A DNA stretch of 64,000 bases from Phenylobacterium sp. Lineage in GTDB: Bacteria; Pseudomonadota; Alphaproteobacteria; Caulobacterales; Caulobacteraceae. Made by a program: the position numbers and the translations under genes. The stretch lies in contig NZ_WGNY01000006.1 in the NCBI RefSeq assembly GCF_016124325.1, forward strand, positions 181,575-245,574, written 5' to 3'. This document shows, one piece after another, positions 7,938-16,876 of the stretch (position 1 is the first letter of the stretch; every line of letters starts with the position of its first letter). The notes beneath the pieces are model-generated. The model did not search any database. It was not told the origin of the DNA and worked only from the letters and a program-made list of their open reading frames with translations.

Positions 7938-9239
7938 TCAGGTTCGGTCGGGTTGCGCGCGCTGTCCCAGCCGGATCGCGGCCGAGCGGGCGTGGGCCGG
8001 CAATCCCTCGGCCTCGGCCAGGGCGATCGTCGGCGGGGCGAGCACGGCGAACGCCGCCTCGTCGCACTTCACGATGGACGTCCGCTTCAGGAAGTCGCCG
8101 AGGGACAGGCCGGACGAGAATCGGGCGGCCCGGCTCGTGGGCAGCACGTGGTTGGATCCGGCGACATAGTCCCCCAGCGCCTCGGGGGCGTGCCGGCCGA
8201 GGAAGATGGCGCCGGCGTGCCTCACCCGGTCAGCCAGCGCCTCGGGCGCTTCCACCGCGAACTCCACGTGCTCGGGCGCGATCTGGTCCACCAGCGCCGG
8301 CGACGCCTCGAGCGGCGCAATGACGACCGCACCGTGATCGCGCCATGACGCGCGAGCGTCCTCCCCGGTCGTCAGCCCGCCCAATTGGCGCTCCACCGCG
8401 ATTTCGACGGCGGCGGCGAACGCCGGGTCGTCGGTGATCAGGATGGATTGGGCGGCAGGGTCGTGCTCGGCCTGCGACAGGAGATCAGCGGCGATCCACT
8501 CCGGGTCGTTCCGGGCGTCGGCCACCACAACGATCTCGGACGGACCGGCCAGGGCGTCGATGCCGACGACACCGTAGACCTGACGCTTCGCCGCGGTGAC
8601 GAAGGCGTTTCCGGGGCCGACGATCTTGTCCACAGGCTTGATCGGACCCGCCCCGTAGGCCAGAGCCGCGACGGCCTGGGCGCCGCCCACGCGCCAGATC
8701 TCCCGCACGCCGGCGGCCTGGGCGGCGGCCAGCACGGCCGGCTGCAGGCGGCCCGGCGGCGTCACCATCGCGACCCGCTCCACGCCGGCGGCCACGGCTG
8801 GGACCGCGTTCATCAGGACGGTCGAGGGATAGGCGGCCCGGCCGCCCGGAACATAGATTCCGACCGAGTCGAGCGGCGTCCAACGCCAGCCGAGCTGTAC
8901 GCCCACGTCATCGACGAAGCGCTGATCTGCGGGTCGCTGGCGTTCGTGATAGTCGCGGATGCGCTTCGCCGCGAAAGCGATGGCCTCGCGAACCTCGGGC
9001 GCGCACGCCGCCGCGCCCTCGGCGATCTCATCGTCGCCGAGCCGCAGGTCGTCCACGGTCAGCTCGACGCCGTCGAACGCGCGCGCAAAGCGCAGGAGAG
9101 CCTCGACGCCCTCCGTCCGCACCGCCGCGATCACGTCGCGGACGGCGTTCTCGACATCGGGCGGCGTTCCCCGGCGCTCCGCGAGGAAGGCTGCGAAGGC
9201 GGTCGGGAAATCGGCGTCATCGACTTGAAAGCGGCGCAT
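7938..9239 (-). CDS. hisD: Histidinol dehydrogenase
   Basis: The 433-residue protein has the full length and motifs of HisD: VGIYVPGGRAAYPSTVLMNAVPA, the substrate region IVGPGNAFVTAAKRQVYG, GPSEIVVVAD and the Zn/catalytic segments LSQAEHDPAAQS and APEHVEF. It oxidises L-histidinol to L-histidine in two NAD-dependent steps, the last reactions of histidine biosynthesis. It follows DUF2948 and murA on the same strand with a 41-base gap. No other his genes lie in the window, which fits the dispersed his genes of Caulobacterales. Confidence 0.95.
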   Translation of the reverse strand: MRRFQVDDADFPTAFAAFLAERRGTPPDVENAVRDVIAAVRTEGVEALLRFARAFDGVELTVDDLRLGDDEIAEGAAACAPEVREAIAFAAKRIRDYHERQRPADQRFVDDVGVQLGWRWTPLDSVGIYVPGGRAAYPSTVLMNAVPAVAAGVERVAMVTPPGRLQPAVLAAAQAAGVREIWRVGGAQAVAALAYGAGPIKPVDKIVGPGNAFVTAAKRQVYGVVGIDALAGPSEIVVVADARNDPEWIAADLLSQAEHDPAAQSILITDDPAFAAAVEIAVERQLGGLTTGEDARASWRDHGAVVIAPLEASPALVDQIAPEHVEFAVEAPEALADRVRHAGAIFLGRHAPEALGDYVAGSNHVLPTSRAARFSSGLSLGDFLKRTSIVKCDEAAFAVLAPPTIALAEAEGLPAHARSAAIRLGQRAQPDRT

Positions 9240-9280
9240 GGCGCGCTCTTTAGCTTCGACGGCCGCCCGGCGCTACGTGC

Positions 9281-9706
9281 TCAAGCGTCGTGGGCGGGCG
9301 CGCGCGGGGTCGGCCAGGGCTGGGACACATCCGCCAGCACGGCGTCGATGCACTCGACCTGGGCGCGAAGGTCTCCGCCGCCGGCGAAGCTGAAGGTCAC
9401 GACGCCGCCGGGCGGGTCGGTCGCCTCGAAGCCGATGGCAAGCAGCTCGAGGACCGCGTCGCGACGGTCGTTGCGGATCCTGCGCGCCTGCACGGCCATG
9501 ACCCCGCCGACCTGAAGGGCGGAGCGGATGCGCTGCCGGGCGCCCGCTTCCCACCGGAAGCGGTTGAACGCGATCGTCAGCCGCCGGGCGCGCTTCTCGA
9601 AGACCACGTCCCCGACGCGCGCGACGGCGTCCTGCAGCGCCGCCGACACGACCGACAGGTCCTCCTCGTCCTGGGCCAGGAGGGTCAACGGCGCCGGCTC
9701 GCCCAT
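9281..9706 (-). CDS. DUF2948 family protein
   Basis: The 141-residue protein (MGEPAPLTLLAQDEEDLSVV) matches DUF2948 of alphaproteobacteria, with DEEDLSVVSAALQDAVARVGD, RRLTIAFNRFRWE and the C-terminal ECIDAVLADVSQPWPTP. The family has no known function. It is regularly found between murA and hisD, as here. The chosen ATG starts just after the murA stop, with only two bases between them. A GTG 60 bases upstream would lie inside murA. Confidence 0.85.
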   Translation of the reverse strand: MGEPAPLTLLAQDEEDLSVVSAALQDAVARVGDVVFEKRARRLTIAFNRFRWEAGARQRIRSALQVGGVMAVQARRIRNDRRDAVLELLAIGFEATDPPGGVVTFSFAGGGDLRAQVECIDAVLADVSQPWPTPRAPAHDA

Positions 9707-9708
9707 CG

Positions 9709-11004
9709 TCACTCCACTTCCGCTTCGGGCGTGTCGCCCTTGAGGCGGCGGATCTGTGCGCCGCACGCCCCAAGCTTCTCCTCCAGGCGCTCGAAGCCCC
9801 TGTCCAGATGGTAGACGCGATTGACCATGGTTTCACCGCGCGCCGCCAAGCCAGCGATCACCAGGCTGACAGAAGCGCGCAGATCGGTCGCCATCACCTG
9901 GGCGCCCTCCAGGGCCTCGACGCCGCGGACCCGGGCTTCGCCGCCATGGACGGTGATGTCAGCGCCCAGCCGCCCCAGCTCCGGCACGTGCATGAAGCGG
10001 TTCTCGAAGATCGTCTCCCGGAACACGCTCTCGCCCTCGGCCAGCGTCATCAGCGCCATGAACTGCGCCTGCAGATCGGTGGCGAAGCCGGGATAGGGAT
10101 CGGTCGTGATCTCGACGGCCCGCAGCCGCCCGCCGTTGCGCTTCACGGTCAGGCCGTCGTCGTGGGTCACGACCTCCACGCCGGCCTCGACCAGCTTGTC
10201 GATGAGCGTCTGGATGAAGTCGCTGCGGGTCCGGGTGAGCCGCACTTCGCCCCCGGCCATGGCCGCGGCGACGGCGTAGGTGCCGGTCTCGATGCGATCG
10301 GGGATGACCGCGTGCGTCGCGCCGCCCAGGCGGCTCACGCCGCGGATGTGGATCGTCCGCGTGCCCGCGCCGGAAACCTTGGCGCCCATCGCGTTCAGGC
10401 AGTCGGCGAGATCCGCCATCTCGGGTTCGGCCGCGGCGTTGTGCAGGACCGTATCGCCCTCGGCCAGCACCGCGGCGAGCAGCGCGTGCTCGGTCGCGCC
10501 GACCGAGTTGAAGGGGAAGGTGATCTCCGCGCCTTTCAGGCCGCGCGGAGCCTGGGCGTAGACATAGCCTTCGTGGAGGTCGATGCGGGCGCCCAGCGCC
10601 TCTAGCGACTTGAGGTGCAGGTCCACCGGCCGGGCGCCGATCGAGCAGCCGCCCGGCAGCGACACCTTCGCCTGTCCGGATCGCGCCAGCAGCGGACCCA
10701 GCACGTTGAACGACGCCCGCATCTGGCGGACGAGATCGTAGGGCGCGAAGCCGCTCACGATCTCCTTGGTGGTCAGGACGGTTTCGGGGCCGTCGGGTCC
10801 GTCCGCCTCGACCACCTCCGCGCCAAGACGCTTCAGGAGCTTGCCGAGGAACCGGGTATCGGCCAGCCGGGGCATGTTGGTCAGCCGCAGCGGCTCCTCG
10901 GTGAGCAGGCTGGCCGCCATGAGCTTGATGGCCGAATTCTTGGCGCCGCTGATGGGGATAACGCCCTCCAACCGCGCGCCGCCGGTGATGGCGATGCGAT
11001 CCAA
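9709..11004 (-). CDS. murA: UDP-N-acetylglucosamine 1-carboxyvinyltransferase
   Basis: The 431-residue protein begins [31 protein letters not shown], with the conserved K-N motif, and holds the active-site cysteine in [16 protein letters not shown]. It transfers enolpyruvate from PEP to UDP-GlcNAc, the first committed step of peptidoglycan synthesis, and is the fosfomycin target because of that cysteine. Full length with no disruption. It heads the murA / DUF2948 / hisD run. Confidence 0.97.
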   Translation of the reverse strand: MDRIAITGGARLEGVIPISGAKNSAIKLMAASLLTEEPLRLTNMPRLADTRFLGKLLKRLGAEVVEADGPDGPETVLTTKEIVSGFAPYDLVRQMRASFNVLGPLLARSGQAKVSLPGGCSIGARPVDLHLKSLEALGARIDLHEGYVYAQAPRGLKGAEITFPFNSVGATEHALLAAVLAEGDTVLHNAAAEPEMADLADCLNAMGAKVSGAGTRTIHIRGVSRLGGATHAVIPDRIETGTYAVAAAMAGGEVRLTRTRSDFIQTLIDKLVEAGVEVVTHDDGLTVKRNGGRLRAVEITTDPYPGFATDLQAQFMALMTLAEGESVFRETIFENRFMHVPELGRLGADITVHGGEARVRGVEALEGAQVMATDLRASVSLVIAGLAARGETMVNRVYHLDRGFERLEEKLGACGAQIRRLKGDTPEAEVE

Positions 11005-11093
11005 TCGTACCCTTTCGAAGCAAGGCCGGGTCGCGTTCGGATGCGACGCCTCAGGCGGCTATCTAGCCCGGCAGTTTCGCCCGCGCAAAGTCG

Positions 11094-11240
11094 TCAGTCC
11101 GAGGTCTTCTGTTGAGGCTTCCGTGCAGACCCGCCCGGCCCCGCCGCCTTGCGCCGGCGCAGATTGGCGCGCAGGGCCTGCGCGAGCTTTTCTTCCTTCG
11201 ACGCGCGCGCGTCGTCGTCCGCCTCTTTTTCGTCGGCCAT
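11094..11240 (-). CDS. Small basic hypothetical protein, 48 aa
   Basis: A 48-residue ORF starts MADEKEADDDARASKEEKLA and ends RRRKAAGPGGSARKPQQKTSD. The first third is acidic, the middle is a helix-forming ALRANLRRRK segment and the tail is basic and flexible. Similar short proteins follow murA in Caulobacterales, as far as I recall. The function is unknown. The ATG at 11238-11240 is preferred over an upstream start that adds 21 low-complexity residues. Its isolated position between murA and tRNA-Thr makes the call moderate. Confidence 0.55.
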   Translation of the reverse strand: MADEKEADDDARASKEEKLAQALRANLRRRKAAGPGGSARKPQQKTSD

Positions 11241-11337
11241 GGGTGGGAGGTGCGGCGAGCGGCCTCGTCCGTCAAGCGCCGTTCGTTCGATTTGGGGCTT
11301 CACGTCGCGGCCCGCGACCGCTATAGCCCCCGCCTTC

Positions 11338-11412
<75 letters not shown>

Positions 11413-11667
11413 TTATTTCTCAATTCCTACAAGGATCTGGCATGGCGGCTTGACCGCCATGAAATGCCAAGTCCGGTCGCAGGAAGCACACAGGAAGCAG
11501 ATTCTAACCGCTTCGCAGAGGGTCGGAATCTCGCGAAGCGCCCGTGCGTGGCGCCCGCGACCCGAATTCCGAGCCCCGAATCGCCCAGCTCCAGGGAGAT
11601 TGGCCGAGGCCCTCCGCGGCCTTGCGGGCCTGGACTTCGCAGGTCCGCGCATTACATATCGTGCGGT
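11413..11667 (+). other. Intergenic stretch after tRNA-Thr with one hairpin
   Basis: No gene is supported here. A perfect inverted repeat CATGGCGG-cttga-CCGCCATG lies at 11441-11461, 29 bases after the tRNA. It lacks a following T-run, so it may be a processing or stability hairpin rather than an intrinsic terminator. The rest shows nothing recognisable up to the TetR start. Confidence 0.4.
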
Positions 11668-12276
11668 ATGGAAATCGAAGCGCAAACCTCGCACCGCGGG
11701 CGGCCTCGGGAGTTCGACGTTGACGTCGCCCTGGCCGCCGCGCTCCGGGTCTTCTGGACTCTCGGATACGAGGGCGCTTCCATGACAGATCTCACCAAGG
11801 CGATGGGCATCACCCGGCCCAGCCTCTACGCCGCCTTCGGCAACAAGGAAGAGCTCTTCAAGAAGGCCCTCGACCTCTACGAGCGGGACAAGCAGGCCTA
11901 TGTGGGCGAAGCGCTCAAGGCCAAGACCGCCCGCGGCGTCGCCGAGCACCTTCTGCAAGGCGCCATCGATATGCAGACAGGTTCCGATCCTCGCGGATGT
12001 CTGGGCGTGATCAGCTCCACAGCTTGCGGCACCGAGGCCGAATCCATACGCCAGGAAGTGCTCGAGCGACGCGCCTCATCCGATGCGGCCCTGCTCGCCC
12101 GCTTCGAACGCGCCCGCGCCGAGGGTGATTTCCCCGATCACGTAACGGCTGAAGGACTGAAGCAGTATCTCTCGGCCGTCCTTCAGGGTCTCTGCATCCA
12201 GGCCGGCGCCGGCGCCTCCATCCAGGAGCTGGAGCAGTTGAAGGCCACGACCCTGGCGGTCTGGCCCGGGCGCTGA
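11668..12276 (+). CDS. TetR family regulator of the RND efflux operon
   Basis: The 202-residue protein starts MEIEAQTSHRGRPREFDVD. Its N-terminal helix-turn-helix (residues about 20-65) reads YEGASMTDLTKAMGITRPSLYAAFGNKEELFKKAL, typical of TetR/AcrR proteins. The C-terminal two thirds are a helical ligand-binding domain with GCLGVISSTACG. It lies directly upstream of, and in the same direction as, the RND operon. Two near-identical palindromes (12313-12367) lie in between, so it is the likely local repressor, induced by a pump substrate. The frame is open upstream into the tRNA, but this ATG is the only sensible start. Confidence 0.85.
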   Translation: MEIEAQTSHRGRPREFDVDVALAAALRVFWTLGYEGASMTDLTKAMGITRPSLYAAFGNKEELFKKALDLYERDKQAYVGEALKAKTARGVAEHLLQGAIDMQTGSDPRGCLGVISSTACGTEAESIRQEVLERRASSDAALLARFERARAEGDFPDHVTAEGLKQYLSAVLQGLCIQAGAGASIQELEQLKATTLAVWPGR

Positions 12277-12312
12277 TTCCGCACCGCAAACTTCGCACTG
12301 CAAAAATATATA

Positions 12313-12367
12313 TATCGATCGGTATTGAAAATCCGACGAGCGCCCCCAATATCTATACCGATCGGTA
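12313..12367 (+). promoter_or_regulatory. Twin TetR-type operators before the RND operon
   Basis: A perfect 12-bp palindrome TACCGATCGGTA lies at 12356-12367 and a one-mismatch copy TATCGATCGGTA at 12313-12324. Their centres are 43 bp apart, about four helical turns, so both lie on the same DNA face. They lie between the TetR gene and the adaptor gene start at 12413. This is the expected position and form of operators for that TetR protein. Confidence 0.75.
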
Positions 12368-12412
12368 GATAACGGCGTCGTGGCGCGACGCCTTCCCCCT
12401 GGAGAGCGTTTC

Positions 12413-13558
12413 ATGTCCCCCCAATCCTTCGGCAGGGCCGCGGCCCTGCTGGCGGCGCTGGTGATCGCCGGCTGCACCGCCCAGGCCGAAACCTCCGCCC
12501 CCGCCGCGCCGCCGCCCGTCGTGGAGGTGGCCCCCGTCGCCTTCAAGTCGCTTCGCGAGTGGGACGACTTCACCGGCCGCCTGGAGCCGGTGGACCACGT
12601 CGAGCTGCACCCGCGCGTGTCCGGCGAGATCGTCGCCGCGCCGTTCGCGGAGGGCGCGCGGGTGAAGAAGGGGCAGGTGCTGTTCCAGATCGACCCGCGG
12701 CCGTTCCAGGCCGAGGTGGACCGGCTGCGCGCCCAGGCCGAACGCGCCAGGGCCCAGGCCGACCTCGCCGTCGCCGACGCCGGCCGCGGCGAGCGGCTGC
12801 TGGCCCAGGAGGCCATCGCCCGCGAGGAGGCTGAACGCCTCACCTCGGAAGCGAAGGCGGCGAGGGCCGACGTTGGCGCCGCCCAGGCCGCCCTGCGCGC
12901 CGCCGAGCTGAACCTCAGCTTCACGCGCGTCGTCTCGCCCATCGACGGGCGGGTCTCGAAGGCGATGATCACGCGCGGGAACCTCGTCTCGCCGCCCGAC
13001 GTGCTGACGACCGTGGTGTCGGATTCCCCAATCTACGCCGCGTTCAGCACCGACGAGCAGACCTATCTGAAGTACGCGGCGGCCCAGCGCGGCGGGGACA
13101 ATCCCGTCTACATGGGCTTGATGACCGAGGACGGCTATCCGCACCGCGGACGCCTGCAGTTCATCGACAACGCGGTGGACGCCAAGAGCGGCACCATCAG
13201 CGGGCGCGCCATCTTCGACAACGCCGACGGATCGTTCACCCCGGGACTGTTCGCCCGCGTCCGCCTCGTCAGCGACAAGGCCCGGTCGGTGGCCGTGGTG
13301 CCGGAGGCCGCCCTTGGCGTCGATCTGGGCAAGCACTTCGTGCTGGTGCTGGGGTCGGGCGACAAGGTCCAGTACCGCTCGGTGGAGCTGGGCCGCGCCG
13401 TGGGCGAGCTGCGGATCGTCACCGAGGGCCTCAATCCCGGCGACCGCATCGTCGTCGCGGGCCTGCAGAAGGTGAAGCCCGGCGACCGGGTCACGCCCAA
13501 GGTCGCCGCCGCGCCGGTCAGCACCGCCCAGCTCGCCGCGCTGCAACCCGACGGCTAG
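12413..13558 (+). CDS. RND efflux periplasmic adaptor (lipoprotein)
   Basis: The 381-residue protein has a lipoprotein signal (ALLAALVIAGC), then a barrel-sandwich hybrid domain (HPRVSGEIVAAPFAEGARVKKGQVLFQIDPRPFQAEVDRLRAQ). A long Ala-rich coiled-coil hairpin, the second lipoyl half (FTRVVSPIDGRVSK) and the beta-barrel and membrane-proximal domains follow. It is an AcrA/MexA-type adaptor that links the inner-membrane pump to the outer-membrane factor. The ATG at 12413 places the signal at the N-terminus. It is the first gene of the three-gene operon, 99 bases before the pump gene. Confidence 0.92.
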   Translation: MSPQSFGRAAALLAALVIAGCTAQAETSAPAAPPPVVEVAPVAFKSLREWDDFTGRLEPVDHVELHPRVSGEIVAAPFAEGARVKKGQVLFQIDPRPFQAEVDRLRAQAERARAQADLAVADAGRGERLLAQEAIAREEAERLTSEAKAARADVGAAQAALRAAELNLSFTRVVSPIDGRVSKAMITRGNLVSPPDVLTTVVSDSPIYAAFSTDEQTYLKYAAAQRGGDNPVYMGLMTEDGYPHRGRLQFIDNAVDAKSGTISGRAIFDNADGSFTPGLFARVRLVSDKARSVAVVPEAALGVDLGKHFVLVLGSGDKVQYRSVELGRAVGELRIVTEGLNPGDRIVVAGLQKVKPGDRVTPKVAAAPVSTAQLAALQPDG

Positions 13559-13657
13559 CGCCGCCTCACCCACCAATTCCAACCCGACCGGCTCGACGGA
13601 CGACCGCCCGCGCGGCGTCCGCAGCCTTCCGCTCACCCGAACGCTGGGGCGCGTCCC

Positions 13658-16600
13658 ATGACCTTCTCGGACTTCTTCGTCAGCCGCCCGCGCTTCGCGG
13701 TGGTGCTGTCGATCATCATCTTCGTGGCCGGGCTCATCGCCCTGCCGGCCCTGCCCATCGCCGAATATCCGGAGGTCGTGCCGCCGACGGTGGTGGTGCG
13801 CACGAGCTATCCCGGGGCCGATCCGGCGGTGATCGCCGAGACCGTGGCCGCGCCCCTGGAGCAGTCGATCAACGGCGTCGAGGGCATGCTCTACCAGTCG
13901 TCGCAGTCGACGCCCGACGGCGCCATGGCGCTGACGGTGACCTTCGCCCTGGGGGTCGACCCCGACAAGGCCCAGCAGCTCGTGCAGAACCGCGTCAGCC
14001 AGGTGCTGGCCAAGCTGCCCGCCGAGGTCCAGCGCGTGGGCGTCACCACGACCAAGTCCTCCCCCGACCTCGTCGAGGTGGTGCACCTGACGTCGGCCGA
14101 TCCGCGCTACGACCAGCTCTATCTGGCCAGCTACGCCCAGCTCCACGTGAAGGACGAGCTGGCCCGCGGCTACGGCGTCGGCGACGTGCAGATGTTCGGC
14201 GAGGGCCCCTACGCCATGCGCGTCTGGCTCGATCCGGAGAAGCTGGCGTCCCGCGGGCTGACCCCCGGCGACGTGGTCGCCGCCCTGCGCGAGCAGAACG
14301 TCCAGGTGGCGGCCGGCCAGGTCGGCGCGCCGCCCGCGCCCGGCCAGGCGGGCTTCCAGATCTCGATCAACGCCCAGGGCCGGCTCGAAAGCGCCGAGCA
14401 GTTCTCCGACGTGGTGATCCGCGCCGGCGAGAACGGCGAGCTGACCCATCTTCGCGACGTGGCCCGCGTCGAGCTGGGCTCGGACAGCTATGCGCTGCGC
14501 GCCCTGCTCGACAACCAGCCCGCCGTGGCGATCCCGATCTTCCAGCGCCCGGGCACCAACGCCCTGAAGACCGCCCAAGAGGTCGAGAAGACCATGAAGG
14601 CGCTCAGCAAGGACTTCCCGCAGGGGGTCCAGTACCACATCGTCTACAACACCACGGTCTTCGTGCACGAGAGCATCAACGCCGTCGTGCACACCCTCTT
14701 CGAGGCCCTGATCCTCGTCGTGCTGGTGGTCGTGCTGTTCCTGCAGAACTGGCGCGCCTCGATCATCCCGCTGGCGGCGGCGCCCGTGAGCCTGGTGGGG
14801 ACCTTCGCGGTCATGCTGGGCCTGGGCTTCGGCCTCAACGCCCTGACGCTGTTCGGGCTGGTGCTGGCGATCGGCATCGTCGTCGACGACGCCATCGTGG
14901 TGGTGGAGAACGTCGAGCGGAACATCGGGCTCGGCCTCTCGCCGATGGACGCCACCCGCCGCGCCATGAAGGAGGTGACCGGGCCGATCGTCTCGACCGC
15001 CCTGGTGCTGTGCGCGGTCTTCGTACCCACCGCCTTCATTACCGGCCTGACCGGCCAGTTCTACCGCCAGTTCGCCCTGACCATCGCCATCTCCACTGTG
15101 ATCTCGGCGTTCAACTCCCTGACGCTGTCGCCGGCCCTGGCCGCGGTGCTGCTGAAGCCGCACGACGCTCCGAAGGACCGCTTCGAGCGCCTGATCGAAG
15201 GGGCGCTGGGCTGGCTCTTCCGGCCCTTCAACCGGGCGTTCGCCTGGATGTCGAACTCGTACGTCGGCGGGGTCTCGCGCATGCTGGGCCGCTCGTCGAT
15301 CGCGCTGGCCATCTACGGCGTGCTGATCGCCCTGACGGTGGTCTCCTTCGCGCGCACGCCCACCGGCTTCGTGCCCCAGCAGGACAAGCTCTACCTCGTG
15401 GCCGTGGCCCAACTGCCGGACGCGGCCACCATCGACCGCACCGAAGGCGTGATCCGCGAGATGAGCGACATCGCCCTGAAGACGCCGGGGATCACCCACG
15501 CCGTGGCCTTCCCGGGCCTCTCGGTGAACGGCCTCGTCAACAGCCCCAACGCCGGCGCAGTCTTCCTGACCCTGGACGCCTTCGACAAGCGGACGGGCAA
15601 GTCGTTGTCGGCCAACGCCATCGCCGCCGAGCTCAACGGCAAGTACGGCGGGATTCCGGAGGCGACGATCGCGGTCTTCCCGCCGCCGCCCGTCCAGGGC
15701 CTGGGCACCATCGGCGGCTTCCGGATGCAGATCGAGGACCACGCCAACCTGGGGCCCAAGGCGCTCTACGACGCCACCCAGCGGATCGTGGCCCGCGCCT
15801 CGCAGGATCCGGTGCTCGCCGGCGTCTTCTCGTCCTACCAGGTGGGCGTGCCGAAGATCCACGCGGACATCGACCGCGAGAAGGCCCGCGCCCAGGGCGT
15901 GGCGCTGGGCGACCTCTTCCAGACCATGCAGGTCTATCTGGGCTCGCTGTACGTCAACGACTTCAACCGCTTCGGCCGGACCTATCCGGTCTACGCCCAG
16001 GCCGACCAGCGCTTCCGGCTGCAACCGGACGACATCCTGCGCCTGCAGACCCGCAACGCCGATGGCCAGATGATCCCGCTGGGCGCGTTCCTCACCCTGA
16101 GCCAGACCACCGGGCCGGAGCGGACCGCGCACTACAACGGGGTCCTCACCGCCGAGATCAACGGCGGGCCGTCCGCCGGCCATTCGACCGGCGAGGCCCA
16201 GAAGCGCCTGGAGGCCATCGTCCGCTCGGAGCTGCCGAACGGCATGTCCTTCGAATGGACCGAGCTGACCTACCAGCAGATCCTGGCGGGCAATACGGCG
16301 GTCTACGTCTTCCCGCTCTGCGTGCTGCTGGCCTTCCTGGTGCTGGTGGCCCAGTACGAAAGCTGGACGCTGCCGCTGGTGGTCATCCTGATCGTGCCCA
16401 TGGTGCTGCTCTCGGCCCTGGTGGGCGTGCAGCTCACCCACGGCGACAACAACGTCTTCACCCAGATCGGGCTGATCGTGCTGGTGGGGCTGGCGTGCAA
16501 GAACGCCATCCTGATCGTGGAGTTCGCCCGCGAGCGGGAGGCGGCCGGCGACAGCCTGGTCCAGGCGATCCTGGCGGCCGCCCGGCTGCGCCTGCGGCCC

Positions 16601-16855
16601 ATCCTGATGACCTCGCTGGCCTTCGTGATGGGCGTCGCCCCGCTGGCGGTCTCCACCGGCGCCGGCTCGGAGATGCGCCGCGCCATCGGCGTGGCCGTGT
16701 TCTCCGGGATGCTGGGCGTGACCCTGTTCGGCCTCGTGTTCACGCCGGCCTTCTACTGGACCATCCGTCGGCTGACCGGCCGCAAGGCGGGCGGCGAGGC
16801 GCCTTCCCATCAACCGACCTCCGACGGCGAGCCCCTGCGGCTCGCGGCGGAGTGA
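13658..16855 (+). CDS. RND multidrug efflux permease, HAE1 family
   Basis: The 1065-residue protein begins MTFSDFFVSRPRFAVVLSIIIFVAGLIALPALPIAEYPEV, like MexF/AcrB proteins. It has twelve expected membrane segments and two large periplasmic loops. The proton-relay residues are visible: the Asp pair in GIVVDDAIVVVENVERN (TM4) and the Lys in GLACKNAILIVEFA (TM10). It exports hydrophobic compounds using the proton gradient, together with the adaptor and outer-membrane factor on either side. No truncation is seen. Substrates cannot be read from the sequence. The neighbouring TetR suggests induction by a ligand. Confidence 0.95.
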   Translation: MTFSDFFVSRPRFAVVLSIIIFVAGLIALPALPIAEYPEVVPPTVVVRTSYPGADPAVIAETVAAPLEQSINGVEGMLYQSSQSTPDGAMALTVTFALGVDPDKAQQLVQNRVSQVLAKLPAEVQRVGVTTTKSSPDLVEVVHLTSADPRYDQLYLASYAQLHVKDELARGYGVGDVQMFGEGPYAMRVWLDPEKLASRGLTPGDVVAALREQNVQVAAGQVGAPPAPGQAGFQISINAQGRLESAEQFSDVVIRAGENGELTHLRDVARVELGSDSYALRALLDNQPAVAIPIFQRPGTNALKTAQEVEKTMKALSKDFPQGVQYHIVYNTTVFVHESINAVVHTLFEALILVVLVVVLFLQNWRASIIPLAAAPVSLVGTFAVMLGLGFGLNALTLFGLVLAIGIVVDDAIVVVENVERNIGLGLSPMDATRRAMKEVTGPIVSTALVLCAVFVPTAFITGLTGQFYRQFALTIAISTVISAFNSLTLSPALAAVLLKPHDAPKDRFERLIEGALGWLFRPFNRAFAWMSNSYVGGVSRMLGRSSIALAIYGVLIALTVVSFARTPTGFVPQQDKLYLVAVAQLPDAATIDRTEGVIREMSDIALKTPGITHAVAFPGLSVNGLVNSPNAGAVFLTLDAFDKRTGKSLSANAIAAELNGKYGGIPEATIAVFPPPPVQGLGTIGGFRMQIEDHANLGPKALYDATQRIVARASQDPVLAGVFSSYQVGVPKIHADIDREKARAQGVALGDLFQTMQVYLGSLYVNDFNRFGRTYPVYAQADQRFRLQPDDILRLQTRNADGQMIPLGAFLTLSQTTGPERTAHYNGVLTAEINGGPSAGHSTGEAQKRLEAIVRSELPNGMSFEWTELTYQQILAGNTAVYVFPLCVLLAFLVLVAQYESWTLPLVVILIVPMVLLSALVGVQLTHGDNNVFTQIGLIVLVGLACKNAILIVEFAREREAAGDSLVQAILAAARLRLRPILMTSLAFVMGVAPLAVSTGAGSEMRRAIGVAVFSGMLGVTLFGLVFTPAFYWTIRRLTGRKAGGEAPSHQPTSDGEPLRLAAE

Positions 16856-16876
16856 CCTGCCTCGAGGAGGTTCGTC

